A stretch of 64,000 bases of DNA from Capitella teleta (lineage: Eukaryota > Annelida > Polychaeta > Capitellidae), in NCBI GenBank assembly GCA_000328365.1, contig KB300949.1:527618-591617 (forward strand), given 5' to 3'. A model generated the notes under the pieces. That model was not told where the DNA came from, did no database searches, and worked only from the letters and a program-made list of their open reading frames with translations. The translations under genes were made by a program, and so were the position numbers. The number at the start of each line of letters is the position of its first letter. Position 1 is the stretch's first letter. This document shows, in pieces, positions 12,179 through 24,810 of this stretch.

Positions 12179-12811
12179 ATCCTTTAAAACAAAGAGCAGG
12201 GATGCACTAGTACACAAAAAACAGAATCAATTTGAAATCCGAATAATTCATAACACAAAAATATTCACACCGCATTTGACATTGGGGAAAACAAAACAAA
12301 TTTACATGATTAAGAAGAGGTACGATAAATAAATCGTGCACACATAAAGATACTTTAACAGTAAAAATATTGTGGCAACGCACAGGTTAAAAAGAGAAGA
12401 AAAAAAGTAATGTTATAACACAGTGTCGTAAAGCAGGGCGGTGATTTGAGCAGTGAGAATTGTATTAATATATACACCAAAAAATGCCAGTGGAAATTTT
12501 GGCATTTGGATTAAACAAATGTGTTGATTGTCTGCCGATTGACAACAGTGATATGACACACATAGGCACTTATTTGAAGGGGACTTTTGCGCTGAACATA
12601 ACAAAATATAAAAGGATGGCACACGTAGGAACGATTAAAATGGCACTTGGTTGATAAAAAAAATATATTAAAAATTCAACATCACAGATTATCAACAACA
12701 AAATCTTGAAAAACAAACTCCTTCCTTACAAAAAAGACACAGCATTTCTATAACAAATCTGACAAAAACACGCTGCCATAAATTTCAGTCAAAGAAAAGC
12801 AACCCGTAATG

Positions 12812-15800
12812 TTATAAGCAGGCTGCCATGTCCAGCCCCAGAAGGTTCTTGAGGTCAGCCTGTGTGTGCTCAGAGTTCACAGACGGTGCATTATATGATG
12901 AGAATGACTTTGAAGAGTGCGCTTGAGCAGCCGGCACCAAATCCGTGCGGTCAGGTCCAAGGATGACCCCTCTGGTGACTAGAGCATGCTCCATGCCTAT
13001 GACGCGCAGGGATGGAATCAGGCCAAGCAGCTCCTCAAACCGACTGTTGCTTGATCCATATTTTGCTGAAAGAAATAATAATGATATTGAACAACCTTTT
13101 CAAAGGTGTCTTTGCTGAGCTTACCCGTGGTATATGCCGCCAGCACCGACAAGTACGTTTTTCGGATCTCCTCAATGGCAGCGGCATTCTCAATTTCGAC
13201 ATAATCTGAAAAAAAAAAAAAAGAATACAACCAAATTGAAATAAAGAGAAAAAGGTGCGTTGTGATCCCAGATAAGTGCGTTATGATTAAAAAGTGCGTT
13301 GTGATCCCAGAAAAGTGCGTTATGATTGCGTACCTGATGCCACAAACGTGAGAGTCGCCAACAAGACTTCTTCGATGGAGTCGATTTTCATCGGTTGCAC
13401 TCTCTGTGCGATTTCCAGTATGTGCTCATAGAGACAGTAGTCAAGTCTCTCCGGTGGCGGAATGTACTGGTAGAAGTGGTGCGAGAACTTGCCCAGTTGA
13501 TAGTCATACCAGTTCAGTGCGGCCATCATGATGCGGAACTGCGGGGAACAGTTGCGCACTAGGAACAGCTGGTCCTGCTTGGTGATGCTCTGGAAACCGG
13601 GAATGTTCACGAAGAAAATCATGGCGGCCTGAACGCATCTTGCGATTCCCTTTTTCATAGATGAACAGGGAGGCGAGGGGAGCTGCGTGGGTTCCTTCCA
13701 TAACATCTGATGAGTCAAGGGTTAATTCTGACCATCTGACCAGTGGTCACCTACCTCTATATCCTTCTGCATTGTGGTGTTGGCGAGCTCTGTTTGGTGC
13801 ATGGCCTGCTTGTAATAGAAAACAAGATGGTCGATGACGGCCTGATGTTCTTCAGTGAGGATCTGCTCAGAAAAATGCGATGACGACTGCTCCCAATAGC
13901 TCTTCCTGAACATGCCGGCAATCTCATGCGGGTTGGGAGTGAGTCTGTTTGGCCAGTTGAAGTATATGGGTTCAATCGGGTAGAGAGGGGCCTCTGGGGC
14001 CATGATGCGCGAGGGTTCCGGGGGAGGGGCATTGAACGGGGCGGTTGAGCAGAATCCGGGGGGGAGGTGTGCGTTCAGTTCGTCCACCAGTGTCTGTTCT
14101 TCAGCAGTCGCATTCTCTATCTGAGTCAGGTCAATGAAGTCATTTTGATGCAGAGACTTCATCGAGGGCAGTTCTGCTTTGAGGGCGTCAGAGTTGAAGA
14201 AGGAATCCATGAGGTTGGGAGATGAGCCGGTGCCCCCGATTCCGCTGTTCCCCTGACGGCCGCTGCTCATTCCTAGGTTCGTGACATCCGTGTGGCACAC
14301 CTCGAGCGCTTGGTGCAGCAGGTTGTAGCTGGAGACGTCTGGTTTGACGTCCTCGCAAGCGCCGTCATCGTACGCCGAGATGGACGCGTTCACTGAAGGG
14401 GGAGTGGCCGAGAAGCTGCTGCGGGATGAGGAGCTCTCTCCGTCACTGTTTTCCTTCAGGGCACTGCCTGCCTGTAGGGTCATTGGGTTCTTCAGGACTT
14501 TGGGGCGCTGGTAGCGACTGGGACGACCCATCTGTATGGCTGGTGATTAATATAATAAATCACTTAATTTATTCAGACAGAGAGTGACCAACCGTCTCGG
14601 GACATTCCCATTCGCAGACATTTTTGGAATCTGCAATACCGGCAATTATTTCGCGTCCTGGCAGTGATCTCACAGGTTTTGTCAGCTTTGCAAATGTAAC
14701 TCTTCGCTTCTCCAACAAGCAGACCCCGTCGGTAGAATTTCTATTAAGAGTAAAGAATAGAGAAAATATATCACATATATTTCAGAGAGTTATGAAAATA
14801 GAAAAAAACCTATAAAAATTATAACCAGGAAGTAAATTCGATTAAATTACGGATTACCTATAAATGTCAACTCGTTTGCCCTTGAATGATATCATGTTTG
14901 ACTTTCAACTGACCTTGCAACCTTCACAGGTCAAAGCTCCAAAATGGACTCCATTCGCATCATCTCCGCAGATGACGCAAACAAGTCTTCCGTTTTCATC
15001 CTCATGACAACGTTCTATGGGGGAAAACGCAGAAAATATAGATACTATAAATAATATTCACTTTGTAATATTATGCTAAGAAAATATAGGGAATCATATC
15101 TTGAATTCGTAAAAACTAAAGCGAGTTCCTTTCGGGGCATATATACGTCACTCGTTCGTACGAGGTCACATTTAGTATTCGTAGTAGTACTCAAGTCGAA
15201 AAACTGGTTCATAAAAAAAAAAAAAGATTAAAAAAATAAATAAAACGAAAAATAAAGAAGAGATACGGCAATNNNNNNNNNNNNNNNNNNNNNNNNNNNN
15301 NNNNNNNNNNNNNNNNNNNNNNAAAAACATTATATATATCAAAAATTAGAATAACTAAAAATCCATAAAAACATAAAAGGCTGATGTTATCGAGGCATCT
15401 GGAATTTCGAGAATCGAGTGCAGTACAAAATATTTTCAAAAGTGAAGTGGCCTTCGAAATCCCGACAAAGAGGATTGCTTGGAAGACCACCATCCTACAT
15501 AAATGCCAACAGCAGAGCGAAATAATGAGGAAACGATTCATTAAGATAATTTTTAGATTATTATTTATACCGTACATAGACAATATTATTTGCTTAGAGG
15601 ATAGACAGCAAAGAACAACAGACTTTTAGCCACAATTGGTTGATTATTAATACATGTACACGGCATTTAATTAGGGTTTGCGCCAGGCTATTATTACTAT
15701 TTTAATTGGTATTAATAACCCGTCTCGGCGTCTGTGCATGCTTGAGTGCATATAGATCATAATCATGTGTATAATATAATTATCATTCTATGGATATAAC

Positions 15801-17290
15801 CAAATCAAGCTGTTATCAAACAATATGAATTATTATCTCAACAGCATTATAATTATAGGATTACACGATTATATAGTTATGGAATAATTAGTCCACTTTA
15901 TTTTGAACCAATCCGCTGAAATTTCGGTTTGTTCTTGTCGCATTATAACGACAATGGTTTGATAACCGCTCCAGGACAATTAACACAGTTGTACAATAGC
16001 ATCGTATGGTGATATAAATTAATGGCAGCTTTTCAGGAAAGCGCAAAAAAAAAAGAGGTTGGCGAACGTTACTCGAATGTCGCGTTGACACAAGAATTGC
16101 ACGTTCGCCGCTTGGAAAAGAGGTCACATGACCCGAACTGCTTCGGTACGAGGTCAAACCACGGGAATTTGCGTTCGCGAACATCGATTCGGATAGCACA
16201 GGTTATGGTGACTCCACAACAGAGCTCGACGGTTTATTTTTACGAGCGGCTCATCAAAAATAGAGTCTTTTTATACCCCAAGGGAGTCAATTGCGCAATT
16301 GGTGAATGCTTTATTCGGGAGTTGTTGTATCGGCGCTGAATCTGTAACATGCATGCAGCCCGTCTGTTGAGTGCAGAAGGAGAATATAGTCCGCAATATG
16401 GTCTATATGCTCAGTGCTTTCATCAAAACAAAATTCCTCCAGGACCGAACCTTCTCGTACCAACTGCTATGTAGTATTGATTGGCATCTGGAGGGTAATT
16501 ATGACGCCCAATTAGTCGCCATCAAGTTTTATATTATAATAATTAGAATACCTTATAAGTTATAACATTTGCGATAATCCTTGGTTGATTTTGGAGCACC
16601 AAATATGCTAATAATTAATTATGCCATAAATTATAATTTATTCTCGCGCTATGTGAAGCTGAATTAACAAAAAGTACAAATTCCCTATAAATGTACATGA
16701 ATACATTATAATTAAAAGCCTAATTTCCTATTTGTAAGCCCTGTGAATTTGGACTTGAGAGAATTGCAGAGCCGATCCCAATCGGATTGTTGATATAACT
16801 ATTATTATTATTTATTTTTGCACGCATAAAAATATAATCGAGTATAATCGTACTATGAGTATCTCAGTACTGCTTTTTATGCATAGAACGCTTCGAACTC
16901 AAACAAATAAACAAACAAATCCGTAATTCAAATCAGCAAATATACCTCTCCTGGCCATTCCGGCTTTTAGGCAATTCTGAAATCTGCAGAATTTGCACGC
17001 AGTTCTCGTCATAACGGTAATCTTGCATCTCTGGTCACCTGGACATTCAAACACGGAAGTTTTGTCCGAGGTTGAGCGGATGAAAAATGCCTGAAATATA
17101 AAATTCATTTTATTTAATTAATTTTGAGGGTTTCACAAGAAGCGTACCTTGCATGGAATGCAGACTTTGGCGCCAAAATACGTGCCAGCGGCATGGTCAT
17201 TGCAGACCTGACAGAGGCCATGCTCCTTCCTTTGTTTCATGGCTAATTCGCTTGGCGCTGGGTAAGGCCGGACCTCTGCACACATGTCCT
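12812..17290 (-). CDS. Nuclear receptor with two tandem DNA-binding domains (2DBD-NR) and a ligand-binding domain
   Basis: Eight exons on the minus strand: 17148-17290, 16946-17090, 14914-15014, 14593-14740, 13755-14539, 13334-13706, 13125-13205 and 12812-13065. All junctions are GT/AG and in phase. From the Met at 17285 the product has 674 residues. DBD1 (residues 25-91) has all eight zinc Cys; its P-box is CIPCKAFF. DBD2 (107-174) also has all eight; its P-box is CEGCKKFY, and it is followed by a GMSRDA...GRPSR carboxy-terminal extension of the kind seen in NR1 receptors. Only about 15 residues separate the two DBDs. A hinge of about 215 residues leads to a ligand-binding domain with the family signature around residues 470-490 (IPGF, then DQLFLVR) and a helix-10 block ([16 protein letters not shown]). 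Two-DBD receptors are an established but small invertebrate class. Residues 1-24 may be preceded by a further coding exon at 20691-20826. Confidence 0.93.
13252..13333. repeat. Four-copy run of the GTGCGTTATGATT motif in a receptor intron
   Basis: Within 80 bp, AGGTGCGTTGTGATCCC, AAGTGCGTTATGATT, AAGTGCGTTGTGATCCC and AAGTGCGTTATGATT follow each other at about 20-bp spacing, ending at the donor of the 13334-13706 exon. The same motif occurs in the lectin introns (10586-10745), near 4521, at 24580-24810 and at 27705. A related CGTTATGATTG block is part of the local SINE. Confidence 0.75.
15273..15322. other. Assembly gap (50 N) in a nuclear-receptor intron
   Basis: Fifty unresolved bases between the exons at 14914-15014 and 16946-17090. 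The flanks are AT-rich simple sequence. The splice phases on either side match, so no coding exon needs to be missing here. Confidence 0.98.
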
Positions 17291-20200
17291 CTGCTCAAAA
17301 GAAATTCACTCAATTAATATTCAATTTTTTCTTTCTCGATTATTATAATTTTATTATTGGCGGGCGGTATGATTACAGGGGCGTAGCCAGGGCGGGGTAG
17401 CCTCAAATTCGTCACTTGACCATGCTATTTTTGTAAAAATTTCCTGCGCCCCAGCACAGGTTCAGGGTTGGCTACCCCCTGTATGATGATGGTTATTATT
17501 GATTCTTTTTATTTTTTATTCACAATATTGATTCGCAATTCTTTATCTATATTTCTGTTCTCGCACTGTCAGTTTTCGGAACTGATTTTACATTCCTGGA
17601 AAACAGATGTTGACAATAAAATAAGAAATGATTTCAAACGTCAACGCTATACGTGTTATAATATTACTAATAATGCCTCCCTCAATTAGGAATACCCCAT
17701 CAAAACAATGCTGTCAACAGCAAACCATATTAGGGCGGGGCCACAATGAACGCCACAAATTCAATTCAATTTGTCGACCAATCATTGAAAAGTAAAGTAC
17801 ATAAGGTAAATGTATAAAAGTTTGTTGACGATTAATAATCATGCCCGTGGTTAATTAATATTAACAAATAACCCCTCGAATGAACAATAAGATTACGAAA
17901 ACCAATATTATGATGAATTATATAAATAGGTCGGCGAGTGCGCCACGATTTTCAGACATGATTAAGAAAGGGCTCGCAGTGTACGCTTGGCCGCGTTTGT
18001 CTGTCGGTCGTTGAATGTGTACTCATTCGAGTACTATGATAACTATCGAAATCGAGAAGAGAAAAAAAAAAGTACTACATGAGTCACTCAAAAGTCCCGA
18101 CGCTGATATAAGCAGCGCCAATTTCGTATATACCCTCTCCTCTGCCCTAAAATATCCCCGCCTGGGGAATACCAAAATAATACCGCATAAGAAAATAATT
18201 AATCATCGGTGGACATCTTCTTTTTTTTCTGATGAATAACGAATAACTTTTTTTTTTTTACATAAGCGTGATAACACTTGTCTGCATGTCGTTGACAAAA
18301 TTACAAAAACTGATAAGGATTCGGTTTAGAAACAGTACGTGCGGGGGACGACATGTTCCGAACTATCGGCCCAGAAGTTCTCGCCCGAAATATCCTTGCT
18401 GAACTTATGGGTCAAATTAAAAATTCCTTGGTCAGCGCGGTGACCTCTTTGACCTAAGCCAGGGTTAATATTTAAATTAACGCCTGTCGACTGCGCCGTT
18501 TTTTCCCTTCCTCCGTTTGACCTACATTTGACCTGTCCTAGATATTTTCATATTCAATAATTATATAGATGTCGCGGTGTGGACACTGTAGAGGTATATG
18601 GAGAGGAGCGCTGTAGGGCGGATTATTATTGCATTGGTCAGAAATTTCAGAAGATGGCGTGATTAAAAACGTCTCATTGCAACCAGAATAAAATAAAATA
18701 AATAAAAGCACTTTTCATTGAGGATGGAAAATCTTGCCGCCCTCAATGATACAGAATTAGAGCATGAGCCATTTGTTGGAATTTCGTGCATTTCCAAGAT
18801 TTCTAATTAAATTCATTGAGCTGATTGCCAGTGCACCGCGAATATATATTTCATAGAGCTGTTATAGAGTTGAATGAACATTGAAATTTCAAATTACCAT
18901 GTTGAATTAATTTATTGATTTATTGATTGATTCAAATTGCCAAACATGGGGACAATATTATTTATTTCCCTGTAAAAATATCGAACTCCACGCGCGAGAA
19001 ATTCAGAAATGCCATGACTATATACGCAACTTTATTAAAACACAAAAAAGTCCCGATAATTCTATCGATGGATACTGAATAATGGTTTGCTAATTAATGC
19101 AACAAAATTAACAAGTAATTAAAATCAACAGCGTATGCATGATAATCAAGTACAGGTAAAAACACGTGTACATTTTCCAACAGCCTCCGCAATCGAGAGA
19201 TTTATTAAAATAGGACGGCATTAATAGATTAATAAATATAACATAAGTTGAGGGCTATATAGACCTATTCAGAGTTAGGTCAGACATACTTAGTACTTAG
19301 TATAATAATGTCAAGTTTAAGTTTTAACTAGGCCCGAATCAGTTATCTTTGACCTATTACTTCATAATACAATGATACAATGGTACTGATCAACCAATGC
19401 AAAGCGTTACACTTAGTCCGTTCACCAAACACACGATTTCACCTGAATAAACTTCCCGTCATGTGTAAAGCTTAGCTTGAATTTCATGATACTAAAGTAT
19501 CTTTGGGTGATATATATTGTGTTTGTTTAGCAGTATTCACACAGCGTAAATAAAATTCATAAACTAAATAAATAATACGTGTTAAATATTACTCAAAATT
19601 ATTATGAATTTTGAAATTCCCAACTGCCCCAGCGAATCGACAGCTGGCGTACGCTTAAATACTCCTAGTATTCATAAAGCATTTGTTTCGTGGAGAATGC
19701 ATCGCTTAGAATACTAGAATATATTCAACACGAAAGATTTCTTTGTCAACAAGAGCAGATATTGCAGACTAAATAAAGTTATTCTTCACATAAAAATATA
19801 TTTAAACACCAGTCTCCTCAAATAGAATGAGCAGTGTACAGTGGAATTATTTTATCGACTCTCTCTCCATTCGGACGGCTTGATCTTACTGGTTTCATGA
19901 TGTTATATAGTCCAGAAACAAGGTATTGAGATATTAGTCTGTATCTCCTGCCTAGTGAAAAGCTTTTTCTTATTTTCTTACCGGTACTATCTTAGCGATA
20001 ATTAACTATTACATGCACGTGTAGTACTAGTATATCCTTCCACCACCACAAGAGTAACACAAAAGAGTGCAAGTAGATTCAGACGCTTTTTGGAAACAAA
20101 ATAATTCGAAGGCATCTCTCACATTTGAATTATTATTAGGATTATTTATAGGAGGGAATCTTTAACAAATATAATATTGACCGTTCGAGATACCCAAAGA

Positions 20201-20690
20201 ATCTGACGAAAGCATGACATAATTCTACGATTAATAATCAATTATGCATACTGGTATAATATCGAACAGCCCTTTTGTGGCGCATACAATAATTTCAAGT
20301 ACTGATAGTACTTAGTACTTATAATCAGCAGTCCTAATGTATTAGAGCAGCAAGATTATTTAAAATACAATCACCAGCAACGAGGCCATTCAGCACACTA
20401 AGTTAATTAGAACTTGGAATGACTTCAGAGATCACATAAGAATGTGAAGACTAAATGTCCTTTGGCCGAATGTATGCATTATGATTATTATGCCAAACAT
20501 TATGGGCATTACATTAGGCCTAAATTGTATTAATACAAATCAATCGTGGTTGCACCAATAAATGATTCATCTGCCTTACGCTGAACTCGTTTTTTGTTTG
20601 TTTTTGTTTTCTTTTGTTTTTTACCAAATAATAAAATTGTATGTACACTATTATAATTCAATAAAAACCGAAAGCGGAACTCTGTCTCAC
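17291..20690 (-). other. Large 5' intron or upstream region of the nuclear receptor
   Basis: AT-rich sequence without further exon candidates. It contains the small MITE at 17376-17481 and short A/T runs; nothing else was recognised. Confidence 0.5.
17376..17481. mobile_element. Short hAT-like MITE with imperfect 8-bp duplication
   Basis: Inverted ends CAGGGGCGTAGCCAGG and GGTTGGCTACCCCCTG bracket 106 bp. The flanks TATGATTA (17368-17375) and TATGATGA (17482-17489) match at seven of eight positions, as expected for hAT target duplication. Far too small to encode a transposase. Confidence 0.75.
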
Positions 20691-20826
20691 CCAGATGGAA
20701 CACACGCATGAGGAGACATTTCTTCATCGCGGAGTAAAGTACAAAGTCGCTCAACAAACACAAATCCCGTTGAACACTGTCCACTACAATCCGATGACCA
20801 CTGGCTACCATTCGTCCATCCAACAT
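20691..20826 (-). CDS. Possible first coding exon of the two-DBD nuclear receptor
   Basis: Open frame from an ATG at 20826 to a good donor (CATCTGG then GTGAGAC) at 20690. The exon ends in phase 1 and would join the phase-1 acceptor at 17291 in frame, adding 48 residues in all (45 from this exon plus the joining residues Glu, Asp and Met's predecessor codons) before the Met at 17285. It sits next to a GC-richer, CpG-bearing stretch (20840-21240), which fits a promoter. The peptide has no recognisable domain, which is usual for receptor A/B regions. It could equally be 5'UTR. Confidence 0.42.
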
Positions 20827-20839
20827 GAGGTCAGATAAT

Positions 20840-21240
20840 AGCTGTCAATGCGCCTTCTTTTCTCGATCACAGCACAGCCGAGAATGGAGCGCACACACTC
20901 GCTCTCCCGACTCAGCAGTCTCGCTCTTTGTAGCCCAGAGGTGCAGTCTGTTTTCTAGAACGCTCCGGCTACGTGCTTCTAACCGAATTCTATTTAACAT
21001 AAAAAGCACTCGGGAACTTTTCAGCATTTGAGGTTATAAGAGTAACATGATTTCCATGCGCAATTTGATTACCATTTCGTAATATTTGCGCCCATATCCG
21101 CATTACATAAGCGCGCAACGTCGTTGCAGGACAGCGAACCGTGGCCTAGAATACGGACGCCGCCGCTGTCTTGTGCGGCTAGTCATGAATATTCATGAGA
21201 AATTGTTATGACTCGATCGGAGCGTTTCCCACTGAGCGCG
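20840..21240 (-). promoter_or_regulatory. CpG-enriched putative promoter of the nuclear receptor
   Basis: Locally elevated CpG and GC in an AT-rich landscape, directly upstream of the possible first receptor exon. No TATA box was identified with confidence. A CACGTG-containing E-box (TTTCACGTGAG) lies a little further out near 21395. Confidence 0.35.
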
Positions 21241-22848
21241 AACGGGGAATGCAGGCCATGAGTTCAATGCATGTCCATGTAATAATTACACATCTTAATG
21301 AACAACACGTGGGTTACGTCATTATGATATTGACAAAACGGAGCGATGACAATTGCATTGTTGTGTGGGTTCAACGGGGGTCAAACATTCCCATTTCACG
21401 TGAGCAGCACCGGACTCTGCCCAGCATCACTATCAGCGTCTTCTATTTTAATTTGTCCTCCATTGAGCGTGCCAGCGTGCAAGCACCCATGCATAATGAG
21501 GCCACGGCGCCTCTGATTGGCTGAGGAAATCGGTTAAATATTCAGGAGGCGAAGGAGTAGGCGGCGAGAGGGCGTGCCCAGTGATGAATCGCTCATGTGG
21601 CATGTAGTACAATACAGTACATGGTCGGTGACATGTACAACAATAGTGTACACTGTTATCGAGTGGGGACCTTTGTTCAATAATCGAGTCTGTTTTTACG
21701 GAAAGGTGATTGAATCAATTCAGTTCAGAGCAGCGCAAATTGTGCTGTTTGGTATTTACGCAGAACATTCTTTCGAGGCCAGAGTGTACATGGGCCGTGA
21801 ACTGTGTGAACGCAATATTCGAGGCCACGCCATTTCTGCCTTCTTGTTCAAGTGTAGTGGTCCACTAGTCAATATCATCGAACTAAAGCCTTTAGCAATG
21901 TACATAGGTCCCCCTATGGCCCATGTGATATATGTATTCATACCTTACCCGGGTATCGTTAGGGCGGATACAACGTCTGCCCCCCCTCCCCCCTCCCGTG
22001 GCAATGTCTGATATGCAAGTGCAGCACATGATGCCTGTATACCCCACATGTCATTGAATGCGCGCATCGCAGGCAATATCAACACTTCGGGCCAAGTAGA
22101 CCAACCTCACTGCGAAATGACTTCATGCGGCATTTGAAGATGTAATAAAAACAGAATTTCTCAGCAACCACGGCATTTGAGTACATACAAGGTATCCATA
22201 GAATTCCAGGGGCTCTCTCCCACAGGGAAAAAAACACGTCTTAACGACAATAATACATCTGAATGGCTGAGAACTGGATTCCTGCTCATTATAATATTAA
22301 ATGATTCCGCAGAACCCAGCGTTGTTCGGGGACACAAGGTCTCGCTCTAAATATATACGCGCATAGAGAGAAAAAAACAACATAAGACATGTTTATGAAC
22401 CTATGATATAGGGGGAATATGCACCGGATATTTTTTTATGCACGGTATTTCATGATTATTGATTAATAAAACGTATGGATTAGGTCAGAGTTACAATTTG
22501 GTCTTTTTTGGATCTTCAGGACTTGGAATTTAAAGAGAAATTTTGGTGTTTCGGCTCAAATTGGTGGATATCTTTTTTGGGGCAGAGAGGAGAAAAGACT
22601 GCGAATGCATATAATGGACACCGAGTGGCCCATTTGGTCCCCCTGACTGCGTGTATCGTGGATTGATCCATAACGTTATTTCGCCAATGTTTTGTGAATT
22701 GTGAGGGTTTTACAGCTCTACCCGACCAACTGCGAAATTCGCAACAAAAAGGTAAAATAAAATTATAAAAATATATTTTTTAAATGACCCCCCTACCCTC
22801 TTTCCATGCAATTTTCGTTGCAGACGAATACAATTATCTTATCTCATT

Positions 22849-22920
22849 TTAACCCATTCGGGGGTTACAGGCACCAGAAGGGAGGCCCGTGACCGGGGTT
22901 TCCTCCAACTCTTATATAAT
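22849..22920 (-). mobile_element. SINE fragment
   Basis: The block with AGGCCCGTGACCGGGGTTTCC followed by CAACTCTTAT matches the central part of the SINE seen intact at 54345-54688. The tRNA-like head and the tail are missing. Confidence 0.7.
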
Positions 22921-24579
22921 ACATACAATGTAAAAGCATACAAGTCCCTAACCACAACCACAAATTCCATGAGCCTTGTGTTTTCGGACTCGTGAGCTCA
23001 AAGAGGTGATGCCGACCGGCATACGATTGCATCATTGCAGTCAGCCAGTCAAACGGATGGATCTATTCAAACCTCTCCTCGTATCAGCATGAAGCACCAT
23101 TTAAATACGGATTATGTAATAGGTGACATGTATTATACGCTGCTCCCCCGGGACGCCTCAGATATGACTTCATGGCGTCATCCGCCGGTACAGCAACCCA
23201 AACACGTTACACGAATCGATAAATCGACCCAGAATGTCATGGCGACACACGATCCATAAAACCACGCAAGCGGGAAGTTGATCGGAGTTTATTATTTAGG
23301 TTGCGGAAAACACAAGTAGCTTCGATATTATTGGAAGTTCCTATCAAGCAGATACCGAAGACATCTCAACTTTGCTGTTATCTAAATATATCGCGATTCG
23401 TGATGATGTCCGGGAAGGGAATTTACTTGGAAATCCTAACAGCTGACCCAATTAGACCCGATAAGTAAGTTGGTCGCGTGTACTAGGATATAAATAATTA
23501 GCTTTATCAGCGAGACCCAGTTGACGTACAAGCGCGTCCATGCGACGGTGCGGCCTGTTCTATGTAATCAATACTGAATGTTCAATGGCTGCTTCAGCCT
23601 TCAGGGAAATGGACGCAAGCCAGCACTGTACAAGGACATCGAACACAATTGAACACACACAAAACACACGAAATTAATAGCTTTGATCGAGCTAACACAA
23701 AAAAAAAAAAAAAATTAAAAATTGATAATTCTATGAATAAATATAATTGATCGTCATGCCATCGGGTTGCTATGGCAACACGTCATCAGTGCCCAATAGC
23801 GATTGCACAACCATCCACCGTCTTAGTCAGTACAACCATTACCGGCTACAAATATAGAAAGAGCATATGATCTATTTATGCAGTGGCGCCATATATGCAT
23901 AATTTGAATATTGGAATATTGCATAATTATAACGGAAGCCTAGTCGTCTGCAAGTATGCACCACATCCGACGCTTACTGAACCAAGTGCCTCCTCCTCAC
24001 GGGCAGATAGATCGATTTCGTTCGCTGACATGGATAATCGACACTCTCCACAAAGGAGGACATGTTGATCTCGAAAGCAAGCGACGTCGACCTCGTTCTG
24101 AACTCTTATTGTGACACGTCTACACGTCTCCCCCCCCCTCCAACTAAGAAGCACAAATTACCATATTGATGTGATATATATAGCTGCATGGGCATTAACA
24201 GGAACGTATTAATGAGCAGGAGTTGTTGTTTTGTGCAGCCGGTGTCAGGAAGTAGCGCACCTGTGATCATTCGTGTCACTCCACGAGGACATTTAAGACA
24301 TCATGTATAATATAATATAATTAATGACATTCATAACAGAGAGAATATGGACCAAATGGAAAGATAATTGTCATGGTTTGGAATTAATAATTGTAATATT
24401 TGAAAACGAAATCTGTATGCAATGTGTTTACAGATGAAGTATCCTAACCAAATGACGCATATCTCAAAAAGAAAAGAAGCAAAGAAAATTCGATATCACT
24501 AGGTTCGTGACGCCTGTTCTAAAAATACATATGTGTACCGGCAAATTGGGTCAAGATGCTCAATAAAGGCACAGCCGTC

Positions 24580-24810
24580 GATTGCAAAGTGCATTATGAC
24601 GACATGAGAACACAAGTCTAAGTGTTAAACATAACGCATATTGCTAAGAAACGTTATGAATCCATAAGACGTTATGGTATTCATAACGTGACAACATTAT
24701 GATCATCACTTGAACGCCAATGACGTTATGATTGACCATTATGATTTTCTGCGATGCGCTATACTCCTTAGGTGCGTTATGATTCTTACATTGTAAAATG
24801 CGTTATGATT
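24580..24810. repeat. Cluster of about ten degenerate GTGCGTTATGATT motifs, both orientations
   Basis: Repeated words CGTTATGA or their complement (CATAACG) occur at roughly 15-40 bp spacing. The least decayed copies are AGGTGCGTTATGATTC and AATGCGTTATGATTC at the right end. No inverted termini or coding capacity were seen. Confidence 0.65.

Noticed and set aside
13252-13333. CRISPR-like array (regularly spaced 13-15-bp repeats)
   Set aside because: Animal intron, repeats too short and degenerate, no cas genes; a minisatellite or SINE-derived motif explains it.
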